Source of the DNA: Thermobispora bispora DSM 43833
GTDB taxonomy: Bacteria > Actinomycetota > Actinomycetes > Streptosporangiales > Streptosporangiaceae
Reading direction: 5' to 3'
NCBI RefSeq assembly: GCF_000092645.1
Contig: NC_014165.1
Coordinates: forward strand, 3,844,001-3,908,000
DNA: 64,000 bases
The notes under the pieces: generated by a model
Databases searched by the model: none
The model's input: the letters and a program-made list of their open reading frames with translations, nothing else
What the model was told of the DNA's origin: nothing
Translations under genes and position numbers: made by a program
Shown: in pieces, positions 34,354-47,491 of the stretch
Position numbering within the stretch: the stretch's first letter is position 1
How the letters are laid out: the number at the start of each line of letters is the position of its first letter

Positions 34354-35745
34354 GTGAGCATGACCAACTCAGACTCGCAACCGGGCAACGAAGCGGAGCC
34401 TCCGGGCCGAACAGGTGATTCCCGAGCAGCGGGAGCACCCGGCATGCCGCCCGGGCAGGCGGCGCCGGCGAACGTGACCGAGCTGCACCGGTACGCCCAG
34501 GCGCTGATCGTCCAGCTCACCGCCGACGGCACCGCCCCGGAGCCGCCGCCCGGCGTCACCGACGTACCGGACCACTGGCTGGCCCCCGCCGTGGCCGCCC
34601 TGGTGCGGATCATGGCCGGCGAGGACGCGCACGAGGCCGTGGAGCGGGCCAGCCGGCTCGATGCGGAGCGCACCGCCCTGTTCCTCTGCCTCGCCCTGGC
34701 GGTCTGCGGCCTGGGCGACCGCGTGCACGCCTCCTGGCTCGGCACCGCCTTCGGCGAGCTCGCCGCGGACCGGCCGGTCACCCCCGGCCAGCGCGCCCTC
34801 TGGCTCGCGGCCGCACGGGGCGCCTACGGCCCGGTCGGCAAGATCTTCGTGCTGCGCAAACTCGACGCCACGGCCGTACCGGCCGAGGACGAACGCTGGC
34901 TCAAGGCGCTCGTCCCCGCCGAGCCGGAGGTCACGGCTCCCCCCTCGCTCGACGGCTTCTCCGAGCTGGCCGACCTGCCGGAGATCGCGCGGTCGCTCAA
35001 GGCCGCCGCCACGCTCCGCCGCCTGCGGGAGCGGTGCGCCGAGATCGTGGCCACCCCGGCGACGGGTGAGGTCACCAAGGTCGTCCAGGGGACCATCTGG
35101 GCGGAGGACGAACCCCTCGCCGTGCTCCGCTCGCTCATCGGGCAAGAGGACCGGGAGCCACCCCTGGGCTCGCTCACCGAGCTCCTGCTCCGCGACATCC
35201 GCCCCGGCGGCGACCCGCACCTCGCCGCGCTCGCCCTGCACGTCGGCGCGCCCGCGGTGAAGGCGTCGGCCGAAGCGCTGCTCGAGGTGGTCCGCCGGCC
35301 ACCGCCGGACTCCGTCACCGTGTCGCTCCTCGGCCATCCGGTCACGCTCCGGCCGGAGGGCCCGGACCAGGAGTCGCTCGCCGCGGCCGAGCAGCGGATC
35401 GCGGCCGAACGGCTCTCCGGCCGGCCGCGCCCGTGGGGCGCCTACGCGCTCTTCGGCGTGGCGGCCGTGCTGGTCGTCCTCGGGTTGCTGCTCTTCCCGC
35501 CGCTGGCCGTCGCCGGCCTCGGCGCCGCCGGAGGGGCCGGGTACCTGCTCTGGCGGCACCGGGTGGCCGAAGGGCAGGAGATGCGGCAGGTGCAGAAGCG
35601 GATCAGCGAGCTCTCCGACCTCGCCGACAAGGCGGTGTGGGCGCTGCACGAGTACGCCCGGGAGCTGGAGGCGCGCGCCGAGGCGGCGGCCGAGGACGTG
35701 GCCGAGCTGACCCGGATGCTCCGCCGGGGTCCCCGCGCCGCGTGA
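34354..35745 (+). CDS. Hypothetical membrane protein with C-terminal coiled coil
   Basis: A 463-residue protein of no family I recognise. The first 45 residues are disordered and Gly/Pro-rich. Residues 45-330 form an Ala/Leu-rich helical region (PDHWLAPAVAALVRIMAGED, FLCLALAVCGLGDRVHASW). Two closely spaced hydrophobic helices follow, around residues 363-397 (AYALFGVAAVLVVLGLLLF; LAVAGLGAAGGAGYLLW). The end is a coiled coil of about 60 residues (MRQVQKRISELSDLADKAVW and onward). The short region after argS (34232-34353) holds a TACTCT box and GGGAG before the GTG. Topology and job are unknown. Confidence 0.75.
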   Translation: MSMTNSDSQPGNEAEPPGRTGDSRAAGAPGMPPGQAAPANVTELHRYAQALIVQLTADGTAPEPPPGVTDVPDHWLAPAVAALVRIMAGEDAHEAVERASRLDAERTALFLCLALAVCGLGDRVHASWLGTAFGELAADRPVTPGQRALWLAAARGAYGPVGKIFVLRKLDATAVPAEDERWLKALVPAEPEVTAPPSLDGFSELADLPEIARSLKAAATLRRLRERCAEIVATPATGEVTKVVQGTIWAEDEPLAVLRSLIGQEDREPPLGSLTELLLRDIRPGGDPHLAALALHVGAPAVKASAEALLEVVRRPPPDSVTVSLLGHPVTLRPEGPDQESLAAAEQRIAAERLSGRPRPWGAYALFGVAAVLVVLGLLLFPPLAVAGLGAAGGAGYLLWRHRVAEGQEMRQVQKRISELSDLADKAVWALHEYARELEARAEAAAEDVAELTRMLRRGPRAA

Positions 35746-36350
35746 CCGGCGCCGCAGGCTCTGCGGCACCGCGGGCTCTGACAGGGCGGCCGGGCCGAGC
35801 CGTCGGCTGCCGGTACGGGTACGGCCCGGCCGGTGGGCGAAGGATCGCCGCATCTACGGCGGTAGGCGCCCCGGGGGCGCCCGCTCGGTGGGCGCTGCCG
35901 GCCGGTATGGACGCCTGGCCGGCGCAGCCGTGCGGCGAGGTGGACGCCTGACCCGGCGCGGATGTGTGGCCGGACGGACCGCGGCCGGACGGACATGCGG
36001 CCAGGGCACATTCCCTCGTCCATCACCACCAGCGCGCTAGGCGGGCAGGACAGGCCTTCGCGGCCGCCGACCCGATCGCGCCCAGATGGCGGTACGGCCC
36101 GGGTGGCCCTGAATCGGCGCGTGACCGGCCGGTGTGGAAGGCCGACCGGCGGAAACGCCCGGGCGTTCACATCCGGGGATCGCGAGGATAAGTGGCCTGT
36201 GTTTGGGGCGCCCTGGACGGGCTCGGGACCTCGGCCGTGCGGTGCCGTACGGACACCGGCCCGGACCGCGCGGCGGTATGCCGGCCCATCGCGGCGACCC
36301 GCTCCATGCCGGACGTGGCCGGGCAGGCCGCGGTCCGGCACCGGGTCACG
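35746..36350. other. Gene-free intergenic region
   Basis: A 605-bp GC-rich stretch with short local repeats of CGGACGGAC and GGCCGGTG types. The open frames here are Arg/Pro/Ala-rich, with no SD, no homology and no codon-position bias that I can see. I find no RNA gene or operator. Confidence 0.4.
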
Positions 36351-36731
36351 TCATGCGGTGGAGACCTCGACGTTGGCCGGAGTGATCAGGAAGACCTTGT
36401 CCGCGATACGCTCGATCCTGCCCTCGCAGCCGTAGGCGAGCCCGGCGGCGAAGTCCACCATCCGAGTCGCCTCGGCCGTGGACATGCCCGCCACGTCCAT
36501 CACCACGGTGTGCCCTTCGCGGAAGTGGCGGCCTACCGTCAGCGCGTCGTCGTACTTCTTGGGGCGAACCATCACGATGCGAGCAGGCTCGGCGACCGGC
36601 TGCCAGCGCTTCGCAGCACGCTCAGCGGCAGGCATCCACTCGTCGTCGTACTCTTCCTCGTCGTAGGCCTCGTCGTACTGCTCCACACCACCCAGGCCAA
36701 GGTAGCTCGCCACCTTGCGCACTGCCCCCAT
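36351..36731 (-). CDS. sepF: SepF-family cell-division protein (short paralogue)
   Basis: A 126-residue SepF-like protein. The N-terminal amphipathic helix MGAVRKVASYLGLGG should bind the membrane, and an acidic linker follows (YDEAYDEEEYDDE). The SepF core is IVMVRPKKYDDALTVGRHF, TVVMDVAGMSTAEATRMVDF, AGLAYGCEGRIERIADKVF, LITPANVEVS. SepF polymerises and tethers FtsZ to the membrane in actinobacteria, which lack FtsA. No ftsZ or division cluster is adjacent, so this is a stand-alone paralogue. ATG 36731 has AAGGA 8 nt upstream. That site is part of a duplicated 15-nt segment (36732-36762). Confidence 0.88.
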   Translation of the reverse strand: MGAVRKVASYLGLGGVEQYDEAYDEEEYDDEWMPAAERAAKRWQPVAEPARIVMVRPKKYDDALTVGRHFREGHTVVMDVAGMSTAEATRMVDFAAGLAYGCEGRIERIADKVFLITPANVEVSTA

Positions 36732-37010
36732 CGGCTCGTCCTTTTCCGGCTCGTCCTTTCCGGGCTTGCCCCGACACGAGGGACCGTAATCGCGCGGTTC
36801 AGCCCGCACCCGGCGACACGCCCGGTGATTTGAATTTTTTTGGCTGGACAATGTGGAGGGCCAGGAGCTGGGTCTCCACGAGGATTCGCGCTATGCGTCC
36901 AGCCTAACCAGCCGAACCTGCTACCAGCCGGGAACCCCTGCTGCCTACGCGTTCGCCCGTACGCGGTGAGTTCCCTCTCAGAGCCCGGGTAGTGCCCCGC
37001 CTCGCACCGC

Positions 37011-37334
37011 ATGACCTCCTCAAGCACCGAAGATGACCCCGCCGCATCGCCTTATGCGTCCCTTGGCCGCTCTAATGATCAAGACGCACGACCGCCGGAT
37101 CGAGTTCGGCGAATAGGCAGTGACCTAGCTCACAAAATAGGCAACATAACGAGCGATGTCGACGATATTTCTCGCCGTGTCTTCGGCGTGTCTCCGCGAG
37201 TTGTGATCACATCTGCACAGGATGCGCAATCCGGGTACGGCATTTCGCCACTGATTGCGCTGGTCAGCACGGGCGCGTCCGGAATGCGCCTCCGCTCGGG
37301 TGCGCGGTGGACCGAGATCCGGCCCGGGCTCTAA
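37011..37334 (+). CDS. Hypothetical protein in low-GC patch (doubtful)
   Basis: A 107-codon frame (start MTSSSTEDDPAASPYASLG). Its middle (RIGSDLAHKIGNITSDVDD, ISRRVFGVSPRVVITSAQ) has a normal protein composition, unlike the Arg/Pro-rich shadows nearby. Its GC content and codon use differ from neighbouring genes, which suggests an acquired gene or remnant. There is no clear SD or promoter and no recognised family. It may not be expressed. Confidence 0.25.
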   Translation: MTSSSTEDDPAASPYASLGRSNDQDARPPDRVRRIGSDLAHKIGNITSDVDDISRRVFGVSPRVVITSAQDAQSGYGISPLIALVSTGASGMRLRSGARWTEIRPGL

Positions 37335-37936
37335 GGACGCGCCTCGCCGGCCCTCAAGCGGCAGGGATGCTTCTGACGGCCATCCGATCGGCGCGTCGCC
37401 GCGGAGGACGGGAACGGGCGGTTGCGGACGCGGCCCGGCCGCGGTGCGGGACGCTCGTGAGAGGGATCGCCACACGGCTGGGAGATTGCGCACCGGCCGC
37501 TCGGGCGAGAGCGAACTGCGCTGAGCCACGCTCCCACGCAGCGGAGATCGCTCCGGTGAGGCCGAGGGGTGCTCGGTGAGCCGGACAGCGCAGGAGCGGA
37601 ATTCGTCGGGAAACTCCGCGATCTGAGGCTAGGGGTTGGGCCGGCGCACGGCGTCCCTCCGCCGCCGGGCCCACCGGTGCGGGACGCCCAGCGCCCCGCG
37701 GAGCGCTTCTCGATCTCCATGCCGAGGCGGGCGAGCTCCCGGAACCGTTCGTCGGTGAGGTCCAGGGCGGCCCCTTGGCTGAATGTGTGCGCGGAAGGGC
37801 AGCGGCCGAGCGCCCCCTATTGCCCGGGCCGATTGCCTCTCGGCGACCCGTGGAACGGTTGGCGACGCCACGGCGCCGGGGAAGGCGAGGACGGGAAGCC
37901 ACCCCACGTATGCGAGCCTCATCCCTTCGATTCCAG

Positions 37937-38098
37937 TGATCCGTACGGCCCGCATACGTGGCGATCCTCGCGACCCGCACGCCCGGTGGCCCGCGCAATC
38001 CGCATACCCAGCGATCCGCGCAGCCCACAGGCCTGACGCCCGTCTCCCCAGCGATCCGCGCGGCCCGTATGCCTGGCTCCGCCCTGCCCCATGCCTGG
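37937..38098. repeat. Degenerate repeat array (about 5 units)
   Basis: Units of roughly CGATCCGCGCGGCCCGCATG-CCTGG recur five times with spacings of 22-47 bp. The two right-hand units (starting at 38012 and 38052) share CAGCGATCCGCGCRGCCCR. Confidence 0.45.
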
Positions 38099-39023
38099 CG
38101 AGCCGGCGCACCTCGCCGCGCGAAAACCTGGTGGTGAGCCCCACTCGGGGGTTGGCAGGTCCCTTGGCCGGGCAGGCTGCAGCTGACCAACGGTCCGGGA
38201 GCCGGCGTGCCTGGTCTCGGCTGGCACGGACGCCGGCGGTAATGCTCTCGAATACCGCAACTCCTGCATACCGGAGCGGAGCCTCTCACATCCCAGGCCG
38301 ACAGCTCGCCGCCTCTCTTGATCCCACCGCATCCGGGCTCGGCAGCGCGATCACTACCTGACTCGCTGATGGCCGATGCGGATGCCGGCGGGCGTCAGGA
38401 CGTGAGGGTGGTGTCAGGGCGCGCGGATCGTGGGCCGCTGCTCGCGTCGGGCCGCCTCGCCATCACCGATGGTGCGCTCGAGGCCCGGGCGGCCGTTCAC
38501 CGCGCCAGCGGCTCTTGACCGACACGTGCCGAGGCCGCTCACGTGGTGGCCGAACCCGTCCGCGCGATTCTCCCCTGGTTCCCCGGGCGGAACGATCGGG
38601 CGTGGTGACGGGCACTACAGAGCTACGGAGCGGCTGCGAGCGCCCCAGTGCACTGACTGACGATCGCCGGCGCGCCGACGTGTCAGCCCGCTTCCGGGAG
38701 CACCCGGAAGGAAGTCATCAATGATCACGGCATGGTGATGACCGCTCCGACCCGCGATTCCGGATTGAGATGCGTCACCACGTCGGTGGGCTGACCGCCA
38801 TTTGCGAAACCACGGCGCTTCGGCACAGGCGCTCGCATGGCCGCACCGGTACGGGAATCGCCGGCACTATGAGCGTGCCGGACAATGACGGATGGTGGAG
38901 CCGGCGCGGGTTTTGACGATCTGGCAGCCGTAGCTTCGCCCTCGCTCAGGCGAGGACGAGCACGTCGAGCACTCCGTTGAGCCGGCTCGCGCGTCGCCGA
39001 TTGCGCGAATCGCCGAGAAATGA

Positions 39024-39050
39024 GTGAGCCGCCCGATAAGGGCGGCTCAC
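39024..39050 (-). terminator. Terminator of the rRNA operon
   Basis: On the minus strand, an 11-bp perfect stem (GTGAGCCGCCC with GGGCGGCTCAC) and a TTATC loop are followed by TCATTTCTC. It lies 10 nt after the 5S gene. Confidence 0.88.
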
Positions 39051-39060
39051 CGAGATCTGT

Positions 39061-39180
39061 GTTGCGGCGACGACCTACTCTCCCACACCCTCCCGGGTAC
39101 AGTACCATCGGCGCTGGAAGGCTTAACTTCCGGGTTCGGAATGTGACCGGGTGTTTCCCTTCCGCTATGGCCACCGCAAC
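39061..39180 (-). rRNA. rrf: 5S ribosomal RNA
   Basis: A 120-nt minus-strand gene from GTTGCGGTGGCCATAGCGG to GTCGTCGCCGCAAC. The ends pair as helix I. Internal hallmarks are CCCGGTCACATTCCGAACCC, GGAAGTTAAGCC and CAGCGCCGATGGTACTG. Confidence 0.95.
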
Positions 39181-39320
39181 GTCTTGTGTCAGTCAACCGG
39201 TCACCCCGGTCATCCGGCGCCGACGGCGTGATACGACATCGCCGGATCACGCTCGTTGGTCGCCGACCGGAGTGCGACGGCCTCCCGATCAGGGATCCGC
39301 TCGGTTGCTGATCGAGAATC

Positions 39321-39334
39321 GCATAGTGGGTGCG
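39321..39334 (-). other. 23S RNase III processing stem, 3' arm
   Basis: CGCACCCACTATGC on the minus strand is perfectly complementary to the 5' flank of 23S at 42393-42406. A further GAAT/ATTC pairing lies beyond. Confidence 0.8.
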
Positions 39335-39342
39335 TGCATGTG

Positions 39343-42382
<3,040 letters not shown>

Positions 42383-42392
42383 ACACGATGCT

Positions 42393-42406
42393 CGCACCCA
42401 CTATGC
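42393..42406 (-). other. 23S RNase III processing stem, 5' arm
   Basis: GCATAGTGGGTGCG on the minus strand pairs with 39321-39334, closing the pre-23S loop. Confidence 0.8.
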
Positions 42407-42493
42407 AATTCACAATCAGCAACCAGGTCACGGACCTGGCGGATTCCGGTCACTCACTTTACCGTTAAGTGAGCCCACCGGCAAACCGGCCCG

Positions 42494-42519
42494 TTCCCTC
42501 AAAACCCGACAGTGTGCCC
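42494..42519 (-). other. 16S RNase III processing stem, 3' arm
   Basis: On the minus strand, GGGCACACTGTCGGGTTTTG plus AGGGAA pairs with the leader arm at 44398-44421. It has a 10-bp perfect core, CACACTGTCG/CGACAGTGTG, extended with G-U pairs. Confidence 0.75.
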
Positions 42520-42697
42520 GACCAGACCACAAACCCCGAAACCGGCTTCCCCACCAGCGGCGGCCGCATAACGACCGCCACAGAAAGTGGTCATCACCAG
42601 CCCAGGCTCGTGTGCCCGGCCGACTAACCAGCGCTCCACATTCACCCACAAACTCAGCCCCAAGGAACTTTTCCAAACCAGGGGCTTAAGGGGTGCA

Positions 42698-44246
<1,549 letters not shown>

Positions 44247-44397
44247 TAAACCTCAAACACACGGGAAGAAAATCCCGGCGACACCACCACGGCACCGCCC
44301 ACCAACACAGCGAGCCGCACCATGGCAGCCACAATCACCCACCACGACAACACCAGATCACGGCGTCATCGCGACAGCGCCCAATGCACTGGCTTTT

Positions 44398-44421
44398 GAC
44401 ACACTGTCGAGTTCTCAAGAA
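44398..44421 (-). other. 16S RNase III processing stem, 5' arm
   Basis: On the minus strand, TTCTTGAGAACTCGACAGTG plus TGTC pairs with the spacer arm at 42494-42519. This leader element (TTGAGAACTCRACAGTG) is conserved in actinomycete rrn leaders. Confidence 0.75.
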
Positions 44422-44509
44422 ACGGGCCCCGGCACCACGACCCGAAACCCCGAAGCCCCGAACCTGGAACCCACCGGGATTTCACGCCCTGGCCCGAAAC
44501 AGCCCTCCG

Positions 44510-44538
44510 ATTCTCACCAGACCCGAAACCGGTGTCAA
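44510..44538 (-). promoter_or_regulatory. rrn promoter P2 (proximal)
   Basis: On the minus strand: TTGACA (44538-44533), a 17-bp spacer and GAGAAT (44515-44510). Confidence 0.6.
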
Positions 44539-44623
44539 ACCGACCCAACCGCGGCGGCACTTGACACCAACCCCGACACCGGCAGGAATCAAACGGCCGA
44601 ACCTTGCCCGAGGCAACCCCTCG

Positions 44624-44652
44624 ACTATAACCACTGGGTGCCGGTCATGCAA
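44624..44652 (-). promoter_or_regulatory. rrn promoter P1 (distal)
   Basis: On the minus strand: TTGCAT (44652-44647), a 17-bp spacer and TATAGT (44629-44624), close to the vegetative sigma consensus. It lies about 370 nt before mature 16S. Beyond the promoters, 44653-44910 shows no gene. Confidence 0.7.
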
Positions 44653-44913
44653 ACCGATCTTCAGCGGACCTCGAGGGATCATCGGCGGTCGCGTCTCACT
44701 GCGGTGATCCGCGCACACCGACCGGCACAGCGTAGCAGAATCCTGAGGTTCCGCCGCGCTCACATGGAGCCTTACCCCCTTATGCACAGCCCATACCTGC
44801 GGAAACCCCCGAATTTTTCCCTGTTCGCGTGATCGCGTATGCCGCCGCACCGGCATTGATCTTCGATCATCCACACCGCCCGCTGGAAAAGACAGCGCCG
44901 AAGATTGCCGCCA

Positions 44914-44919
44914 TAGACT
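44914..44919 (+). promoter_or_regulatory. Putative -10 box (TAGACT) of the oligopeptidase gene
   Basis: TAGACT ends 7 nt before the GTG at 44927, so a leaderless start there is preferred over the GTG at 44921. Confidence 0.4.
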
Positions 44920-44926
44920 CGTGCGC

Positions 44927-46987
44927 GTGAGCGAGAAGCCGCCTGTGGCGAAGAAGGTTCCCGTCGAGCGCACCCACCACGGCGACACCGTCATCGACGA
45001 GTACGCCTGGCTGCGCGACAAGAACGATCCGGACACGATCGCGTACCTGGAGGCGGAGAACGCCTACACCGAGAAGATGACGGCCCACCTGGGCGGTCTG
45101 CAGGAGACCATCTTCCAGGAGATCAAGGGCCGCACGCTCGAGACGGATCTGTCGGTGCCGGTTCGCAAGGGCGCCTGGTGGTACTACAACCGGACCGAGG
45201 AAGGCAAGCAGTACGGCATCCAGTGCCGGGTCGCCGCCGACGGTGACAACCCGCCGGAGCTCCGCCCGGGCGAACCGCTCCCTGGGGAGCAGATCCTGCT
45301 CGACGGGAACGAGCTCGCCGGCGACAGCCCGTACTTCTCCATCGGGACGAGCATCGTCAGCCCGGATGGCACGAAGCTCGCCTACTCCACCGACTACACG
45401 GGAGACGAGCGCTTCACCCTCCGCTTCAAGGACCTCACCACGGGCGAACTGCTGCCGGACGAGATCCCCGGTGTCTTCTACGGCGGCGCCTGGTCGGCGG
45501 ACGGCTCGACGTTCTTCTACACGGTCGTGGACGACGCCTGGCGGCCCTACCGCGTCTACCGCCACACCCTCGGCTCAACAGATGAGGACGTTCTCGTCTA
45601 CGAAGAGGAAGACGAGCGGTTCTGGGTCGGCATCGGGCTCACCCGGAGCCAGCGCTATCTCGTGCTCAGCGCCGGCAGCAAGATCACCAGCGAGATCCGG
45701 ATCCTGGACGCGGCCGATCCCACCGGTGAGTTCACCGTGGTACGGCCGCGGGAGACGGGCGTCGAGTACTCCCTCGAGCACGCCGGGGACCATTTCCTCA
45801 TTCTCCACAACGCCAGCGCGCTGAACTTCGCACTCGCCCGGGCACCGCTCGACGATCCGTCCGATTGGACCCCGGTAATCGAGCACCGGGAGGACACCAG
45901 GCTCCTCGACGTCGATGCCTTCAAGGACCACATCGCCGTCTACTTCCGCCGCGATGGCCTCACCGGCATCCGCATCCTGCCCCGGGACGGGCGGGAGCCG
46001 TACGACATCGAGTTCCCCGAGCCGCTCTACGACGTCGCGCTCTCGGCCAACCCGGAGTACGAGACGAACCGTCTCCGGATCAGCTACACCTCCATGATCA
46101 CCCCACCGTCCGTCTACGACTACGACCTGCGGACCGGTGAGCTGATCCTGCTCAAGCAGAAGCCCGTTCTCGGCGGGTACGATCCGGCCGACTACGAGCA
46201 GTTCCGCGAGTGGGCCACGGCCGACGACGGCACCAGGGTGCCGATCTCCATCGTGGTCAAAAAGGGCACGAAGCGGCCCGCCCCGACCCTGCTGTACGGC
46301 TACGGCAGCTACGAGTCCTCCATCGACCCCTACTTCTCGGTCTCCCGCCTTTCCCTGCTGGACCGGGGCGTCGTCTTCGCGATCGCGCACGTCAGAGGCG
46401 GTGGCGAGCTGGGCCGCAGGTGGTACGAGGACGGCAAGCTGCTGAAGAAGAAGAACACCTTCACCGACTTCATCGCCTGTGCGCGGCATCTCAAGGCGAC
46501 CGGCTGGTCGAGCCGGATCGTCGCGCGCGGGGGATCGGCGGGCGGGTTGCTGATGGGAGCGGTCGCGAACCTCGCCCCCGAGGAGTTCGCCGGCATCGTC
46601 GCCGAAGTGCCCTTCGTGGACGCGCTGAACACCATCCTCGACCCGTCGCTGCCGCTCACCGTGATCGAGTGGGACGAGTGGGGCGATCCGCTCCACGACC
46701 GCGAGGTCTACGCCTACATGAAGTCCTACTCGCCTTACGAGAACATCGGCCCGGGCCCGTATCCGCCGATCCTCGCGATCACCAGCCTGAACGACACCCG
46801 CGTGCTCTTCCACGAGCCGGCCAAGTGGATCGCGCGCCTGCGCGATAAGGCCGGTGGCGGCCCCTTCCTGCTGAAGACCGAGATGGGCGCCGGCCATGGC
46901 GGGCGGAGCGGGCGCTATGACGCCTGGCGGGAGGAGGCGTTCGCGCTCTCCTGGATCCTCGACCAGCTCGGCTGCGGCACCGTCTGA
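44927..46987 (+). CDS. Prolyl oligopeptidase-family serine peptidase (S9A, oligopeptidase B-like)
   Basis: A 686-residue cytoplasmic S9 peptidase that cleaves short peptides after Pro or basic residues. Residues 1-70 and 410-686 form the alpha/beta-hydrolase domain, and residues 70-400 a seven-bladed propeller that filters substrate size. The catalytic Ser is in RGGSAGGLLMG near residue 536, the Asp in TSLNDTRV near residue 624 and the His in GAGHGGRSGRYD near residue 656. The segment EYAWLRDKNDPDTIAYLEAEN is the S9A N-terminal signature. There is no signal peptide. It sits between the rrn operon and a strong hairpin terminator, as a single gene. Confidence 0.92.
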   Translation: MSEKPPVAKKVPVERTHHGDTVIDEYAWLRDKNDPDTIAYLEAENAYTEKMTAHLGGLQETIFQEIKGRTLETDLSVPVRKGAWWYYNRTEEGKQYGIQCRVAADGDNPPELRPGEPLPGEQILLDGNELAGDSPYFSIGTSIVSPDGTKLAYSTDYTGDERFTLRFKDLTTGELLPDEIPGVFYGGAWSADGSTFFYTVVDDAWRPYRVYRHTLGSTDEDVLVYEEEDERFWVGIGLTRSQRYLVLSAGSKITSEIRILDAADPTGEFTVVRPRETGVEYSLEHAGDHFLILHNASALNFALARAPLDDPSDWTPVIEHREDTRLLDVDAFKDHIAVYFRRDGLTGIRILPRDGREPYDIEFPEPLYDVALSANPEYETNRLRISYTSMITPPSVYDYDLRTGELILLKQKPVLGGYDPADYEQFREWATADDGTRVPISIVVKKGTKRPAPTLLYGYGSYESSIDPYFSVSRLSLLDRGVVFAIAHVRGGGELGRRWYEDGKLLKKKNTFTDFIACARHLKATGWSSRIVARGGSAGGLLMGAVANLAPEEFAGIVAEVPFVDALNTILDPSLPLTVIEWDEWGDPLHDREVYAYMKSYSPYENIGPGPYPPILAITSLNDTRVLFHEPAKWIARLRDKAGGGPFLLKTEMGAGHGGRSGRYDAWREEAFALSWILDQLGCGTV

Positions 46988-47010
46988 TCGGACCCACCCC
47001 GACGTACCCG

Positions 47011-47052
47011 GGTCTACCGGATCGGCGAGTCCAGCCGCCGATCCGGTAGACC
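47011..47052 (+). terminator. Strong hairpin terminator after the oligopeptidase gene
   Basis: A perfect 16-bp stem, GGTCTACCGGATCGGC with GCCGATCCGGTAGACC, and a 10-nt loop lie 24 nt after the stop. There is no T tract. A run of 15 C follows at 47059-47073. Confidence 0.8.
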
Positions 47053-47058
47053 AACCGT

Positions 47059-47073
47059 CCCCCCCCCCCCCCC
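47059..47073. repeat. Run of 15 cytosines
   Basis: An uninterrupted C15 tract directly after the hairpin terminator. It is not in a gene. Its length may vary between isolates or be a sequencing estimate. Confidence 0.8.
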
Positions 47074-47173
47074 GGCGGTCATCCCGCTGCCGGTCAACCC
47101 GGCACCGGAGTTCGATCCACGCGCCCCTGCCCAAGTGCGGTCGGCTCGCCCGAAACCGGCGGACACGCCGGGC

Positions 47174-47475
47174 CGGCCTTCCGCACAGGAGCACCGGCGA
47201 TCGGGCCCACCGGCCCTGCAAGGGCGTCCACCGATCGAGTCCGGCTGCCGCACGGGAGCCATCCACCGATTAACTCCACCCACCGCATGGGAGCACCCGG
47301 CGACGGGTTCGCCTCGCCTGCCGTACCGGGGCGTTGACCGATCGAGTCCACCTGCTCACGGGAGCCAGCCAGCGATCGGGTCCGCCTTGCCGCACAGGGG
47401 AGTCCACCGATCGAGTCCACCCGCCGTACAGGGCGGCCATCGATCCACTTGCCGCACGGGAGCGACCCCGATCGG
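47174..47475. repeat. Degenerate tandem array of about nine 35-bp units
   Basis: Units follow the pattern TTGCCGCACGGGAGC, about five variable bases, CCGATCGAGTCCACC. Spacing is mostly 33-37 bp. The clearest copies lie around 47233-47300 and 47335-47475. The period is not a fixed multiple of three and no frame is well conserved, so it appears non-coding. Unlike CRISPR, the repeats fill the whole period and the variable part is only a few bases. Confidence 0.6.
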
Positions 47476-47491
47476 ACCGGGCCCGGAGGGC

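Larger units (their letters stand above)
36852..39023. other. Gene-poor region with apparent gene remnants
   Basis: About 2.2 kb between the SepF gene and the rRNA operon. 37040-37260 is clearly lower in GC than the rest of the window. A short conserved-looking peptide (LDLTDERFRELARLGMEIEK) can be read on the minus strand near 37687-37783, without a gene around it. 37937-38098 is a degenerate repeat. The remaining frames are Arg/Pro-rich. It looks like a decayed region or an old insertion scar. No transposase remains. Confidence 0.4.

Noticed and set aside
47174-47475. CRISPR array
   Set aside because: The repeated part fills most of the period, the gaps are only about five bases and the units are degenerate; no cas genes are near.
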